NCBI GenBank assembly: GCA_035235625.1
Contig: CP141140.1
Coordinates: forward strand, 66,976,782 to 67,040,781
Source of the DNA: Saururus chinensis
Taxonomy: Eukaryota > Streptophyta > Magnoliopsida > Piperales > Saururaceae
Direction of reading: 5' to 3'
DNA length: 64,000 bases
Shown: positions 44,295 through 56,167 of the stretch, one piece after another
Layout: each line of letters starts with the position of its first letter
Position numbering within the stretch: position 1 is the first letter of the stretch
Position numbers and translations under genes: made by a program
Notes under the pieces: model-generated
Told to the model about the DNA's origin: nothing
The model's input: the letters and a program-made list of their open reading frames with translations, nothing else
Database searches by the model: none

Positions 44295-47200
44295 ATGGAT
44301 TCTTCCAGCGAGAGACATACCTGTTTAAGGCTCGAAGTCGGAGACAATGAAGGCAAGACCCCAGTCGTCTTCGTCAAGGGCAACTGGTTCAACACCCACT
44401 TCGTCCTCTCCATCACCGATGGCCTCAATGCGTGGACCTGCAATGGTACTATGCGCCATCAATGGAGTTTAAACATAAATATTTATCCTTTCTCTTTTAT
44501 TTTAGAAAAAAAAATTGTTGATGTGTCTTTGTTCTTATTACTAATGGCGCTGGTTGATGGGGACAGCATCCGAATCAGAAGTTTCAGAGAGGGCAGAGCA
44601 ATGGGACCAACCGGTTTCGGAATACATAGAGGCAGCGGAGAAGTACTTGGGCTTCCAGCAGCCGAATTCCGTCTACCGTTTGGTCGATGTGGGAGATGGT
44701 CACCGAAGGGTGAGTCTCCTCTTTTTCCAGAAGAAAACAAGTTTCTTGTATTTGTTCTCTAAAAGGGTTTTGTTTTTTCTTATCGTTTTCCTTTCCCTCG
44801 CCTTAATGGCTGTTAACAGCAGCGAAGTCTTTGCTTTTGGCTTTTCTTCTTGTAGGAGCAGTACTTACAAGCACGTATGAATTTCTGGGTGCTTTTACTT
44901 TTTCCAGTTACGGAGTGATTAACATGAGAGTATTCAGTTGACTACTGCTATCATTGCCGCCAGCCTACCCTCAAGAGTGTTTTGAGCTTCATGACTCGCC
45001 TTAACTTAGAGACTCTAGAAGAGGGCAAAGAGATTATCTAGTTTCTATCAGGCGTTTTGTAGTTTGCTTGTAGTTATGACCATACGTCAGACAAACCATT
45101 CTCAAGTCACTGATTAGTCTTAATAAGAGGCGAGTAGTATGTAGATTCAGGTTCACCAAAATCTTGAATGAGTCGACTCTTCAGAACTAAAAATAAGTAA
45201 TCTTCTGTATAGTTTGAGTCCAGAAAGAGAAATATCCAAATGAAGTTTTTCTCTTTTCTAATTTCTAATTTCACAATATTTGTAGTTATCCTGGACATTT
45301 GAGAAAGAAGGGACAAAGCTAGAGTGGCGATGGAAGTGTCAGCCTTCATCAAATAATAAGCAAAGCACGGTTGAAATTTTGGATTTTCTCATGGATGCAA
45401 ACATTCGACTTAGTGTAAGTTGGCTTGTTCCTATATCACTTCTACTTGTCTATGAATGACCTCCATTACCTGAAACACTTATTTATGTGATGTTCATTGG
45501 CAGTGGTCATTTGTCTCGTTTCAAATACCAATTTGGTTTTACAACTCTCTCTTTGATTTGTAATTAGCATTCAAAGTTTGTGCATGTCCTTTCTTGTTGA
45601 CATATGTTATATGCTAGTGCCAAAAACAAAGCATATGTTCTACACAATGGTGTCCCCCGTCTTTCTTAATTCACACATCTCATTACTTCAGGCAAGTATT
45701 TTTTGGTAAACTATTTAATTTCATGTGAATAGAAATTGTTATTTTAGCACTTTGCCTTAAGAAAAAATAATACAATTAGAAATTTCTGAAATATATGTGA
45801 TGTATCATATGGCTACTCTCATGGGGACAAACTCTTCGATGCAAGTTTGCTCCGTAATGGCCTAGTCGCATTGCGCAACCAGCAGACTATCCACTTCACT
45901 GTCACCCAAGTTTTTGCAACAAGTATGGAAGAAAATAGAGAAAAAGAGGTTCTACCCCAAAACCATTTATTCTAGCAACCAATGCTTGAAAATACAATGG
46001 ACAAGGCTCTCTACCTTACCCCCAAAGCCAAAGAATCACCCTGCACTTGCACAAGGACCCAACTCACCTCTCAGCTCACAACCCTCTCTAGAACTATTTG
46101 CAACTTATTGAATTGATCCGGCCTTTGGTGGAATTCCCTCTCATTCAACCATCTGCCCCTTATGTAGAGGGTGGGTCCAAGGAAACCTAGTACTCTTTGC
46201 TGTCCCTTTACAAATTCGTCATACAGGTGACTCATTCTAATGCAACTAGGAAACTTGTGAACAGCCCCACCTAAGACATCTATTTGGAATCCTAGCTAAA
46301 AATCAGCTTGCGCCCTCCTTTAAGAATCCCGTCTTCATCCAACAACCTTTAGGCCTCTTATTTTGGCTCAAAGTCCTCAACGTGCATGCCTCTTGCCTCA
46401 ACAAAGTCCGCATAATGTCTACCTCTTACATCGAGTCCGAGTTTTGCTAAGATTTGGTCATCTAGACCAGTCGTGCTCGCATGCTACGCTGCCACCGGGT
46501 TTCCCACTTGCACTAGGTCATCTCACACATTGTCATGCTAGGACACTTACTGATGATTTAGCAACTAGCCAAGCCTTCATCAGCATACATTCAGCCATCC
46601 GTCTTGCGCAAAGCCTACTTGTGCATCCGCGTGTGGCTGCCCTCATGTGCCCAAGAATCTGGCCTTGCATTTGATTCCCACACCAAGTAAAGTCTTCCAA
46701 CATCCATCTCGTTTGCATAGGATTCCTCCCCCTATGCTAATGGCGCCTAGCTCGCCATCAAGTCCCACTCTAAGTAGGACTTCCATAAATTAGTTTGTCG
46801 CGGCTCCAACACTGCCAACAGGCACACCTAGCCCAAAGTGTGCTTGCCTTGGCTGTCTGCACACCAAAGCTGAGGGGTTGTCCGATCTCTATGCCTAACA
46901 AGTGGCTAGGGGTCTAACAACTACTCTCATAAATATTCATCATAATTCTCAAGACAACTATGAGACAAGAAGATCATCTACTTCACTATACTTGCTTTCA
47001 GACCTTGCTTAGCTTCTACTTTGAGACTCATCCTATCCATGTGAATGTACTTGTCTTGTAAGCTTTTGAATTTCGAAGAGGAATTACAAATGTATGAACT
47101 TTTAGATAAGTTGAGTTCTTTCTTGAGATTTTTCCCAGTGCTTAATATATGCTTTTGATTGATGCATTGCAAAATTTGTATAGTGAGATAGATATTCTAG

Positions 47201-48776
47201 TTATCTACGGTATTGCCGATGTTGAGAAAAATTCAGTCTGCAGCCTCATGCCAGAAAATATTATATTTGAGTTAAAATATAATATTTTGATCTTGACTAT
47301 ATCCTTTTTAAAATAAAAAGTGATTTTAGTTTTTCTGTTTGTGATCCTCGAAAATGAATTGTGAATTTCCTTTTTCATAGGTCGCTTTTTAATCAATCTA
47401 TTGGCATAATGAAAATATAATTGTCTGACATGTTTTAAGTAGGGGTAAGGATTCTAATTCTCATGGGACAGGACGAAGTTGTTAGAAGGTCTCAAGCATT
47501 TGAGAGGCTCAAGATTGAAGCTGAAAAATGTTTAGCCCAGACTGAAATCTTCAAGAATGAAAAGGAAGAGTTTGAATCTGCTGTTTATGGAAAGGTGTGT
47601 TCTGAACATGCTGTTATTAATAATCTTCAACAAAACTCTTGGCCTAGCTTCTATTTATTGGTAATGAGAGTTGTTGCTGATATTGGTTTGATCTTCCCAT
47701 GTTCATAAGCTTTCTCCGTCAAATGAGCCTACTACAATAATCAACTTATGAACAAGATTTTTCTTGTTATTTTTTAGTCATTTATTTTTACTGCTTCAGG
47801 GCTCTTTTAGATGTAATAAATGTTCGAAAAATTTGCAAAAGATAGAATAAAAAAGGAGGAAAGATTTTGTAGAGGTTTTGTCAATAGAGGAGAAAAATCT
47901 TAAAGATTTGAAACAAAGGGTATTGATTCTACATTGCTCGAAATTAAATCTGAAGTTTCAGTAAAGTGATAAAAATACCCTCTTCGTTTTGCCCTTTTTT
48001 TATGGAGTTTTCTCTGTTATCTTTACTCTTCTCAGCTTCTATCTCTTGAAAATCCTAGGAATATTTCTATGTTGTATGTCTATTGGAGTCACCTCTTAGA
48101 TGAGCTGTGGTATAAATGTCAAGTCTTCTTGAATACATTAGAACTTTATTGACTTGTAAAGGAAACCAGTAGGTGGAACCTTATCTCTTTGCCCGAGATT
48201 TCTAATTTATCTTGAATTGATTAGATTCGTTGAATTGTGTCCACACATGATTCTAAACTCAATCAAGTAATAAACCATTTTTATGAAGCTAAAATTCTTA
48301 ATTAGTGGCTTCTGTTTGATGGAAAAACTAACTGTTAGAGAGCATAATTATCTATTAGGTTCCAAATAAAATACGATGTAGATGCACAAGTGAATAAAAG
48401 TTGATCATAAAGGTTTGATGTAAAAGGCGAGTTCTTCTAACTCTGATGGCAAAAGCTGATTAATTATTGTTCTATGGAGGGAGGGTTACGAATTGTATAT
48501 TTTGTTGTTTATATGTTTTTTCCCATCTAGTTTGTTGCAATATTGAATACAAAGAAATCAAAATTGAGAGAGCTTCGGGACAGACTTCAGAAGCAAGGCA
48601 CTACCACTAGTGAAATATCTCCACAGGCAGACAGTGATTCCACAGATCAAACTGAACCGTATAAGAGTGCTAGTGAGAGAAGTGAGGAAGAACGACAAGA
48701 AAGTTCTGCAGGTACCTCTAGGAGCAACATGGCAGGAGCTAGTTCAAAGGGTCGACAAAGAAAACCATGCAGATGA
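44295..48776 (+). CDS. XRCC4: DNA repair protein XRCC4, five exons
   Basis: XRCC4 partners DNA ligase IV in non-homologous end joining and stabilises it through a coiled coil that binds the ligase BRCT repeats. Exons: 44295-44445, 44567-44709, 45286-45414, 47472-47594, 48531-48776. All introns are GT-AG and the joined frame gives 263 residues, the usual plant length. Residues 1-140 or so form the globular head (FVKGNWFNTHF, ERAEQWDQPVSEYI, YLGFQQPNSVY, SWTFEKEGTKLEWRWKC, ILDFLMDANIRLS). Exon 4 and the start of exon 5 give the heptad-rich helix (RRSQAFERLKIEAEKC ... TKKSKLRELRDRL). The tail is acidic and Ser/Glu-rich, ending in a basic, possibly nuclear-targeting KGRQRKPCR. An in-frame ATG at 44160 exists, but the extra residues are unlike the family, so I start at 44295. 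Intron 3 (2057 bp) carries a 1.1-kb insertion. It appears intact. Confidence 0.95.
45824..46920. mobile_element. 1.1-kb insertion with 10-bp direct repeats in XRCC4 intron 3
   Basis: CTACTCTCAT occurs exactly at 45814-45823 and 46921-46930. Between them lie 1097 bp clearly richer in C/G than the intron around them. The right end read in reverse starts TTGTTAGACCCCTAGCC and the left end starts GGGGACAAACTC, so there is no clear inverted repeat and no poly-A tail. A 9-11 bp duplication is typical of Mutator-like elements. The TGTT...CCCCA ends seen on the minus strand would also suit an LTR, but LTR duplications are 4-6 bp. No domain is encoded. Confidence 0.65.
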
Positions 48777-49407
48777 AATGAAAACTGGTAGCTGGGGACT
48801 GATCACGCTGGTACATATGACATGGAGTAGTTACAGGACAAATCCTGTGTTTTCTGCATCTGTGTTTCTGTAAACAACCACTTTGTGCTTTTACATTATC
48901 ATAGATAGATATCATATCTGGTACTTAAGAGGTTTTAGGTCCATCTAAACTTAGCCTGTGCTTTAATCATGTTGGTTCTTTCTGACTTGTTATATTTGAT
49001 CATCGTTGTAAGAGAAATTTTGGGAAGTCATGTTATATGGCGATGTGAAGGCGGATTTAAGGCAAGATTTAATGTCGAAGTGCAGGTTGCAAAGTTTGAG
49101 GGTGGTAGCTACTGTGAAAATTACACTTATTTCTTAAAGGGACAGAAAATTTGTAAAGGGGGAATTGCTCGATTTTAGAATACTTCCTGTGAATTTAATC
49201 CATTATTGGTCATTAAAACTTGCAAGTATTTGAGCATTGCTAAATTGGCTATATTGGTGCAACTTGTCAGAATTGTGGCCGGGATAGGACTCTTGTAGGG
49301 TGGTTTACCCTTCACTGACCTAAAACATCTAATGCTAACAAGCATACGAGGAATAAACGTATAGAAGCACACAAATAGGGACGCCAATTACCCAAAATTA
49401 CACTTGT
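48777..49407. other. XRCC4 3' UTR and spacer
   Basis: The first few hundred bases are presumably 3' UTR. Nothing else was recognised. Confidence 0.5.
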
Positions 49408-51336
49408 CTCTTATGAGTAGCTTATTTATCTTCACGCAAGAGAGGCTAAACCTAATATGATAGGTTTGGTTCAGTTTGACAGTAAGCTTAGCTCAACTTT
49501 AGGAAGTATTTCTATGCTCCCTTATCCTCCCAAAAGAATGCATGCATGAGAACGGTTGATATTTGAGATTGATGGCGTATATGTTAGTGCACATTAAAGT
49601 GTACATCATTTAACTCGTGAATGAAGGGCTCTCATGCATTTTTTTAGCCGAAAAGCCGAATACATGGGGACTATCGAAAATGCTTCCAGGCAGAAGTGAA
49701 GGTTGGTCCGACAGATGTTGGGCAGGCTTTGTCTGCATCCTTGTCTGAATTTTGTTTGGCTGTGTTAATATTTGAAGGTCTTTCACGCATATTAAATTTT
49801 CCATAATTAACAAAATGAAAATTACTCATGAATAATTAAGAGAGGACTAAAAATCTAACTTCATAGGTATTCATCTAATGGGCATTTTTAAGAAGTTAAA
49901 TTATTACAATTGCATAACAATGAACAGACTTATTTGTTTCAAAATTTCAATGTGTATTTAGACATGTCAGATGCGCATACCATTTGCCTGTGTCCAAATT
50001 TATTGGACAACATAATTTGGGCAAACAAGGATGTACACTCTGTCACGGTTTTGGTCAATTAACACAGATGTCCATTTCCGAGCCTGTGAATGTATGTCTC
50101 TATGAACTGCTAAACGGTTTCGATCATATATTTCTTCTTTCAACGTGTTATAGTGAACCAAGTTTGGCTTCTCTTCCATCCATCCTTAGCTGATCTCAAT
50201 CTTGCAAGCACATGCCATGATCAAGCTTGTTTGTGAAGTCTTCATCTGGTGGTCAAACACCAGCGCCTCTACAACTATTGAAACTGTTAGGAAACTTGGC
50301 AGTGAAGAAACAGGGGAAGCTTCTACTGAAATCCAAACTGACATAACCAGGTTACTTCCTCTCCAAGGAGAAGACATTTTCTTGGATAAATTCCTACTTG
50401 ACCCAGCAATTGTAATTCAGTTATACAACGTTGTAACATGGCATTGAATAGGGTGATATCATAGCTCAGAAGCTTTCTACTTGAAACATCACTAGTGTAA
50501 AAAACTTGGACATGTCTTGGAGGAGAGGCTACTACTAAACTACACAACAGAAAATAATGAGAAGTTTCTTTTATTGGAATCTTCAACCCATGCAGAAACG
50601 CGATGGAGGTTCTTATATATACAAGCATCCTCAGAGGAAGTGCTGCATAGCTGCAAACTGCTTCCTCCATCTTGCTCACATTTCCTTTTATCATCATCCT
50701 CTTCGCCTTTCTTCTAGTAGTTCTAACATATTTCTATCATTAGAACCAGCTCTGCTGTTCATCATGAATATGTGTCTGGATATTCTTTTCCTTGAATCTC
50801 TCATGCTCCAAAGAGAGAAGGTAGTGCAACAACGAAGTGTGTCCCACATTCATATGTGTAGGCCACACCCTACATGCACCCAATATAAGCTTTTCATGGC
50901 TTTTGTTGAGTATATACATGGAAGTGGGTGTTGGCTACACATATGAATAAGGGCCATACTTCGATATGAGCGTGGGTCCATATGCCCACCTGTGAAGGGT
51001 CAAGGGAAGTTGCTAATGATTCTCAGTCTATACGTGTGGACTACACACTAAGGTAAATTCTACTCAGATTTTGATTAGGCATAATAAGATAAGGTCTTGA
51101 GTTAGGTAAGAGAAGCGTTCTGTACCAGCTGATTTATTTGCTTTCATTCGATGTCTTTATTTAAATTTGTATTATTTCTCTGTATCCCAGATTGATGGAG
51201 CAGCTCTCAACGTAGAATCAGATTAGAATTGAGCTCATTGATCCAAAGAACTTATAGGCTCCTTGTGTGCAGGTCTCTGTCAATAGTTGACAGACATCAG
51301 TCATGGGCCATTGGATGCGGAATAAACTGACCACTT
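49408..51336 (+). repeat. Segmental duplication, copy 1
   Basis: It is collinear with 59608-61560 from ATGAGTAGCTTAT to GGAATAAACTGACCAC. The best-kept parts are 50270-50460, 50510-50720 and 51060-51330. Bases 50202-50447 keep an open frame with SEETGEASTEIQ and LLPLQGED, matching copy 2 (CEATGEASIEIQ, LLPLQGED), so a last-exon fragment of an unidentified gene may be inside. Overall identity is moderate by eye, with indels. Confidence 0.85.
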
Positions 51337-52374
51337 ATCAGATTCACTAGCGGTTGAGCTAGATAGATTGCAGTGGGTCAATCTGCTGAATGAATAAATA
51401 AATATTTATAGCAAAGAAGAGATTAATTATACTGAGGCTAATTACAGATCTTAATTCATTCACTTAACTACCATAAGAGTTGTGCCCCTTACAAATAAGT
51501 ATAATTAGGCCAAAAGGGATTTAACTGTTTACAAGGCCATTACTAAACCACTAATCTTAGCCACTGACCTAAATCAAAGCACTAAATTCAGCTTAAATTA
51601 ACCCAACTTTTTGTGCTAACCATGGATGGCAAATTTAGGTCCATGGTCCATGGCTATCCTTCTACCTAACAAATTAAATAAGCAAAAGCAAACAATTTAG
51701 CAGAGTGGGCACACAACCGCACGCAACCATAAGACTGTTAAGAAATAAAGATGGCAATTACCAAAAACAAAAAACATAAGAGACAACGATCAGCACGAAC
51801 CATCGACAACAATTGGACAAATCATGCCATAGAGCCAAGATTGTCTTGCCTTCTTTGGAAGTATGTGAACCTTTTCGAGTAGTAATTTCACTTCAGTAAT
51901 CTTTCAACATGGAAATCTGGAGTTATGAAAAAATTCCTTGTTAAACTATATTGGTTAATTGTACTCACACATTCCCTCCACTCTTTTTAAAATAAATTAA
52001 ATTATTAGTTTATTTTAAAAAAATTAAATGAAATTACTAATGTTGGATGGTGTTAGACTCTTAGCTACTTAATATGCAAAGGGGTTGGGCAACCTATCAA
52101 CTTGGTTCGGAAAACCAAGGTAAGTGTGAAAGAAATCTCAAGGAAAGCAACAACAGGATCATTTAATGCAAATCAAAGTCACATGTGTGAGTTGATTTGA
52201 AAGCTTGACATTTATAGCCTTGCACACATAGTGATCTCCTTCTACCCATAGAAATCTCTCTCTCTCTCTCCTCGGCCCCAACTCTGTCTCCATCTCTACC
52301 CATGTTGTGTCTCCATCACGGCTTTCACCTTTATCCAATTAGTTATATGGATTTGTTGTGATGGAGTTGTAATG
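51337..52374. other. Spacer with a small A/T-rich inverted repeat
   Basis: At 51976-52030, CCCTCCACTCTTTTTAAAAT faces a TTTATTTTAAAAAAATT stretch, possibly a decayed Stowaway MITE end. Nothing else was recognised. Confidence 0.4.
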
Positions 52375-53340
52375 ACTAGGATGGGTTACAAGGATATAGG
52401 AGGGGCTGAGTTGTAGGGGGGTTGGGTATAGGGGGCTGAGTTGCAACGGGGGAATAGGGGGTCTGAGTTGCAACGGGGAATAAGGGTAAGTTGCAATGAG
52501 GAATAAGGGGGTTGGGTTACAACAACTTGCAGCCTAGGGGACTATGATACAATGGGCTGTGTTGCTATGACATGCAGAGGGGGGCTAAGTTACGATGGCC
52601 TACATGGGGGCGGTTGAGATGAGTTACAAAAGGGGTTGAGTTGTGATGGTCTATACGGGGATTGCATCGTAATGGGGGTATAGGGGGTCTGAGTTGCAAT
52701 GGGGAATGGGGGATCTGAATTTTGATGGAATAGGGGGTGAGTTGCAGTTAGGGGCTCGGTTGTGATGGCCTGCGGGGGGTTGGGTTGCGATGCTTTGTAG
52801 TGGCCTAGGGGCTGGGCAATGGGGAATAGAGAGGTGAGTTGCGATGATGAGTAGAGGGTTGAGTTGTGATGGGGCATAGGAGGATTTGGGTTGCAATTGC
52901 CTACAGAGGCTGGGTTGCAAGTTGGCAATAGTGAATAGAGGGGTGAGTTGCCATGGGGAGAAGGGGGGTTGAGTTGCAACGGCATGTAGAGGGGGGTTGG
53001 GTTGTGATGGCATGCTGGGGGTTGGGTTGAGATGAGTTGCAGGGCGGTTGGGTTACAATGGTCTAGATGGATAATAAGCAGGTTGGGTTGCGACGACCTG
53101 CAGCCTACGGGGCTAGGATGCAATGGGCTATGTTGTGATAGCATGTAGAGGAGGGCTGAGTTGTGATGACCTACAGGGGGGCAGGGTTGAGATGAGTTGT
53201 AAAGGGAGCTAAGTTGCGATGGTCTATACGGGGACTACGTCACAATAGGGAATAGGGGAGGTTGAGTTGCAATGGAGAATAAGGGGTCTAAGTTGCAATG
53301 GGGAATGGGGGGTTGGGTCACAATGGGAGTTTGTGTTGTG
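52375..53340. repeat. G-rich degenerate minisatellite
   Basis: About 1 kb is made of variants of a 20-30 base unit such as GGGGGTTGGGTTGCAATGG and GGGGAATAGGGGGTCTGAG. A longer block (GACCTGCAGCCTA ... AGGGGGGCTGAGTTRYGATGG) appears near 52525 and again near 53090, suggesting a higher-order period of about 570 bp. One strand is strongly G-rich with many GGG runs. The long minus-strand frames here (52590-53144, 52651-53013) reflect the repeat and not a gene. Confidence 0.85.
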
Positions 53341-53389
53341 ATCCATTGATGCAATACCAGATGATCTTGCAACCAGTGCATGCATGGTG

Positions 53390-53660
53390 GGGGCATAGAT
53401 GAGGAAGAAGGTAGAACAGAGGGGAGGAGATAAAGAAGGTGGAAGGGAGGAGGGGAAATAAGGTAGCCAGAGATAAAGGAGAAGGCAGAAGGGAGGAGTG
53501 GAGGGGAAAAGGGATGGCGGTGGGCGGAAGGGAGGGGCAGAGGCCGGAAGAGATGGGTGGTGAGCGAAGGGTGGAAGGGAGAGGTTGAGCAGGGATGAGG
53601 TGCCGGAGATGAGGAAGAAGGTAAAAAGGAAAGCTGAAGACAGAAGGAGCTGTATGAAGC
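53390..53660. repeat. Polypurine (GA/GGA-rich) tract
   Basis: About 270 bp of nearly pure purine on the plus strand, with GGAAGGGAGG, GAGGAAGAAGG and similar short motifs repeated. It directly follows the G-rich minisatellite. Confidence 0.85.
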
Positions 53661-55693
53661 ATTATATTGGGAATGATATTTTAGGGTCTCAAGTAAAAAT
53701 CATTTCCTTCATATTTACAAAACAGCCATATGCCTATTACAAAACAGGCATATGCCTTTTTTAGACAACTTTTCACATTTAGGCCCATGGTATAATTCCT
53801 TCTTATTTTTTTAGGTTTAAATTTTGAGGGTATGACATGTATCCTCCATGCCCACTTTTTATTTTGTTTTTTCTAAAAATTTTGCATCTAGATTGTTGGT
53901 GATTGAGCATATCTAATTGTCCTCCTCCCAATTATTCCCTCACAGGAGGTTAGTCAATTAGGATTCTAAAATATTAAATTTTAAATACAAGATTTTAGAA
54001 TATAATCCAAATTCCAATTGACAAATTTTAAAATATTTGAATACTTAAATCTTGTATTGCTAGAATCCTTAGATATGAGTTGCTGAATTTTAAAATAATT
54101 AACTCTCATAAATATTTTATCTACAATTTTTAACTTTGAATAATCCATAATTCATAGTTTAGTAACCTCAAACACATTATTAATATAAAATAAAAATATT
54201 TATATTGCAAAGATAATTTTTTTAATAAAACAACTACATACAATGAAGCATAAGGCCCCAAGTAAGAGAGATACTCAAATCTATAATTATAAAGACCATG
54301 AAGGAAACATAACTAACCCCTGAATAATTGTATGCATATAGTTCAATTACTAACATGACAAAGACCTCTCAATATGAGACTTGCAATATCTATGTGAAAC
54401 TTTTTTCCTTCTTTGGTTCAACTAGAAGTAGATCTAGAGACCAGGACGATGCTTTTGTTGACATCTGTAACAACTTTTCCTATCTCAAATATTTGGGTCA
54501 TCATATGTAGATGTCTAATTCAGCATCCAATTAACACCCTAAAAAATTAAAAGCCCCTAGTTGTTGGAGATTGATTGCCTTTGTTAAGAGCAAAACTGTA
54601 TGGCTGATCCAATAAAACTAATGTTGTCCACACAGTAACAGAAAAAAATGGTTATTATTTTGTAAACCGTTAGATGAAATTAGAATTTCTTTTGTTATTG
54701 GAATGATCTAGAAAAGCTAGTACACCCAGGGATAGTATACCTAGGGATATCCTCCAACTGGCAGGTGTCATAATAGCTAGGCCAATAATAGTAAAAAAAA
54801 GTGTTTTGGTCTTTGACACAAAAAAATTAAAAGGCCTTGAAGTTGAACTACTAATTTGAAGATATGAGAAAAAGAAAGGCAACCCAAGAGAAAGGGAAAC
54901 CACGAGATTGCTAAAATTTTCTACTGTTTGGTTGTGCTATAGAAAATTATAGAGAAACAGAAATCCACTGTTTGGTTCTGTAAGATGGAACTTGGAACAA
55001 TATTTCAAGTCTCTCAAATTTTATATCACTTCACAACACAAGAATTATCTCCAGTTAGCAATTCAAATTACATTTACATTGTATTCTTTCAATTGGTGTC
55101 TGGTAATCAACTATGCTCTCTTGTCATAATTTAATTTGCCAAACTGCTTTACACAATTCAGTAAACTCATAAAACTACAGAGAAAGAAGAAAGTAAGTTC
55201 ATAAATATTCCCATATGTAGATTCCAATTTATCTCTAATAAATAATTTTTTTTCTATAAACCATATCTTCGCTGGCCCAAAAATTCAATTGAAAACCAAT
55301 TTGACTATCATCATAGTTGAAGCCAATATCGACTCTGAAAGTCACCGCTAATAACATGTCAATGAGTTAGTCCAGATTCAGAAGATAGAGGTGGATCACA
55401 TACATATATTACCATACTCTCTTCAAATCAAACATCTATGCCTAAATGCACATTAGAAGTGATGCCCCAATGAATGGTGATATGTAGAGACCTTCCTCCT
55501 TTATCATGCTTAACTGTGAAACATTTTTGGGGCATGTTTCACTTGATGATCAAAGTACTTATTTACTTGATGAAAAGTACTTAATTATTTTTTCCCTAAC
55601 ACATGAAACAAATCCTAACCAAATTTTGAGTGCAAAAATTAGATCATATGACATACGAAGAAGACATATCACATTCGTGTTCAAACTTAGTCT
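53661..55693. other. A/T-rich spacer, no gene recognised
   Basis: No coding region could be supported. Minus-strand DNA at 55260-55345 (VDIGFNYDDSQIGFQLNFWAS) is open and might be a further exon of the oxygenase relic, but I could not match it. Confidence 0.45.
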
Positions 55694-56167
55694 TTAAATG
55701 GGAGCTTTGATACATTGGCCAAAATGATCATGACGACCAGGGACCATAAAAATGATTGGGAAGTCAAGAGATATATATCTGCCTGCTTCTAAATTATTTG
55801 GCATTGGCAATATGCCATAGTGAGCATAGGGAACATGTGCAGGCTCCATAAGGTTTTCAAATAGGACTTTGTACCTGAAATGCCAATAAAACATCCGTCA
55901 CCTAAATGAGGTAAGTGCAGAATCGTATGAAGAAGGATGGCACGAGAAGTTTAATACTTGTGGACAAGCTAAGTATACAGGAAATAGGAGCACATGCTAA
56001 AGTATGAAATACCCATATGGAAAGTCTCTTATGCCAAACAAAGATGTATAAGAGGGATCATCCAACTCCTCAATGTAGGGCAGTTTTTTGGTCGAAAAAA
56101 TATCTTTCCAAACATGATCTATGCTTGGCAAAAACCAAACAATAACAAATACACCATTCACTAAACA
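55694..56167 (-). pseudogene. Two-exon fragment of a PAO/PTC52-type Rieske oxygenase
   Basis: Exon 56167-56013 (acceptor TAG, donor GTATTT) encodes VWKDIFSTKKLPYIEELDDP and SYTSLFGIRDFPYG. It joins in phase through a GT-AG intron to an exon starting at 55874 with YKVLFENLMEPAHVPYAHYG. This is the conserved segment of the chloroplast pheophorbide a oxygenase / PTC52 / TIC55 family, containing the mononuclear-iron motif N-x2-D/E-x2-H-x4-H. The usual Asp of that motif is Glu here. The Rieske [2Fe-2S] domain expected upstream (CPHR...) and the C-terminal part were not found. The second exon loses similarity after HYGI and stops at 55694. It is probably a gene fragment, or an active gene with diverged exons that I failed to recognise. 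Confidence 0.65.

Noticed and set aside
50517-50946. Overlapping frames of 66 and 129 codons kept in both segmental copies
   Set aside because: Between copies the changes are mostly amino-acid replacements in both frames, so there is no sign of protein-level selection.
52590-53144. Pro/Asn/His-rich minus-strand frames of 184 and 120 codons
   Set aside because: They follow the unit of the G-rich minisatellite; two frames are open over the same repeat, as expected for repeat artefacts.
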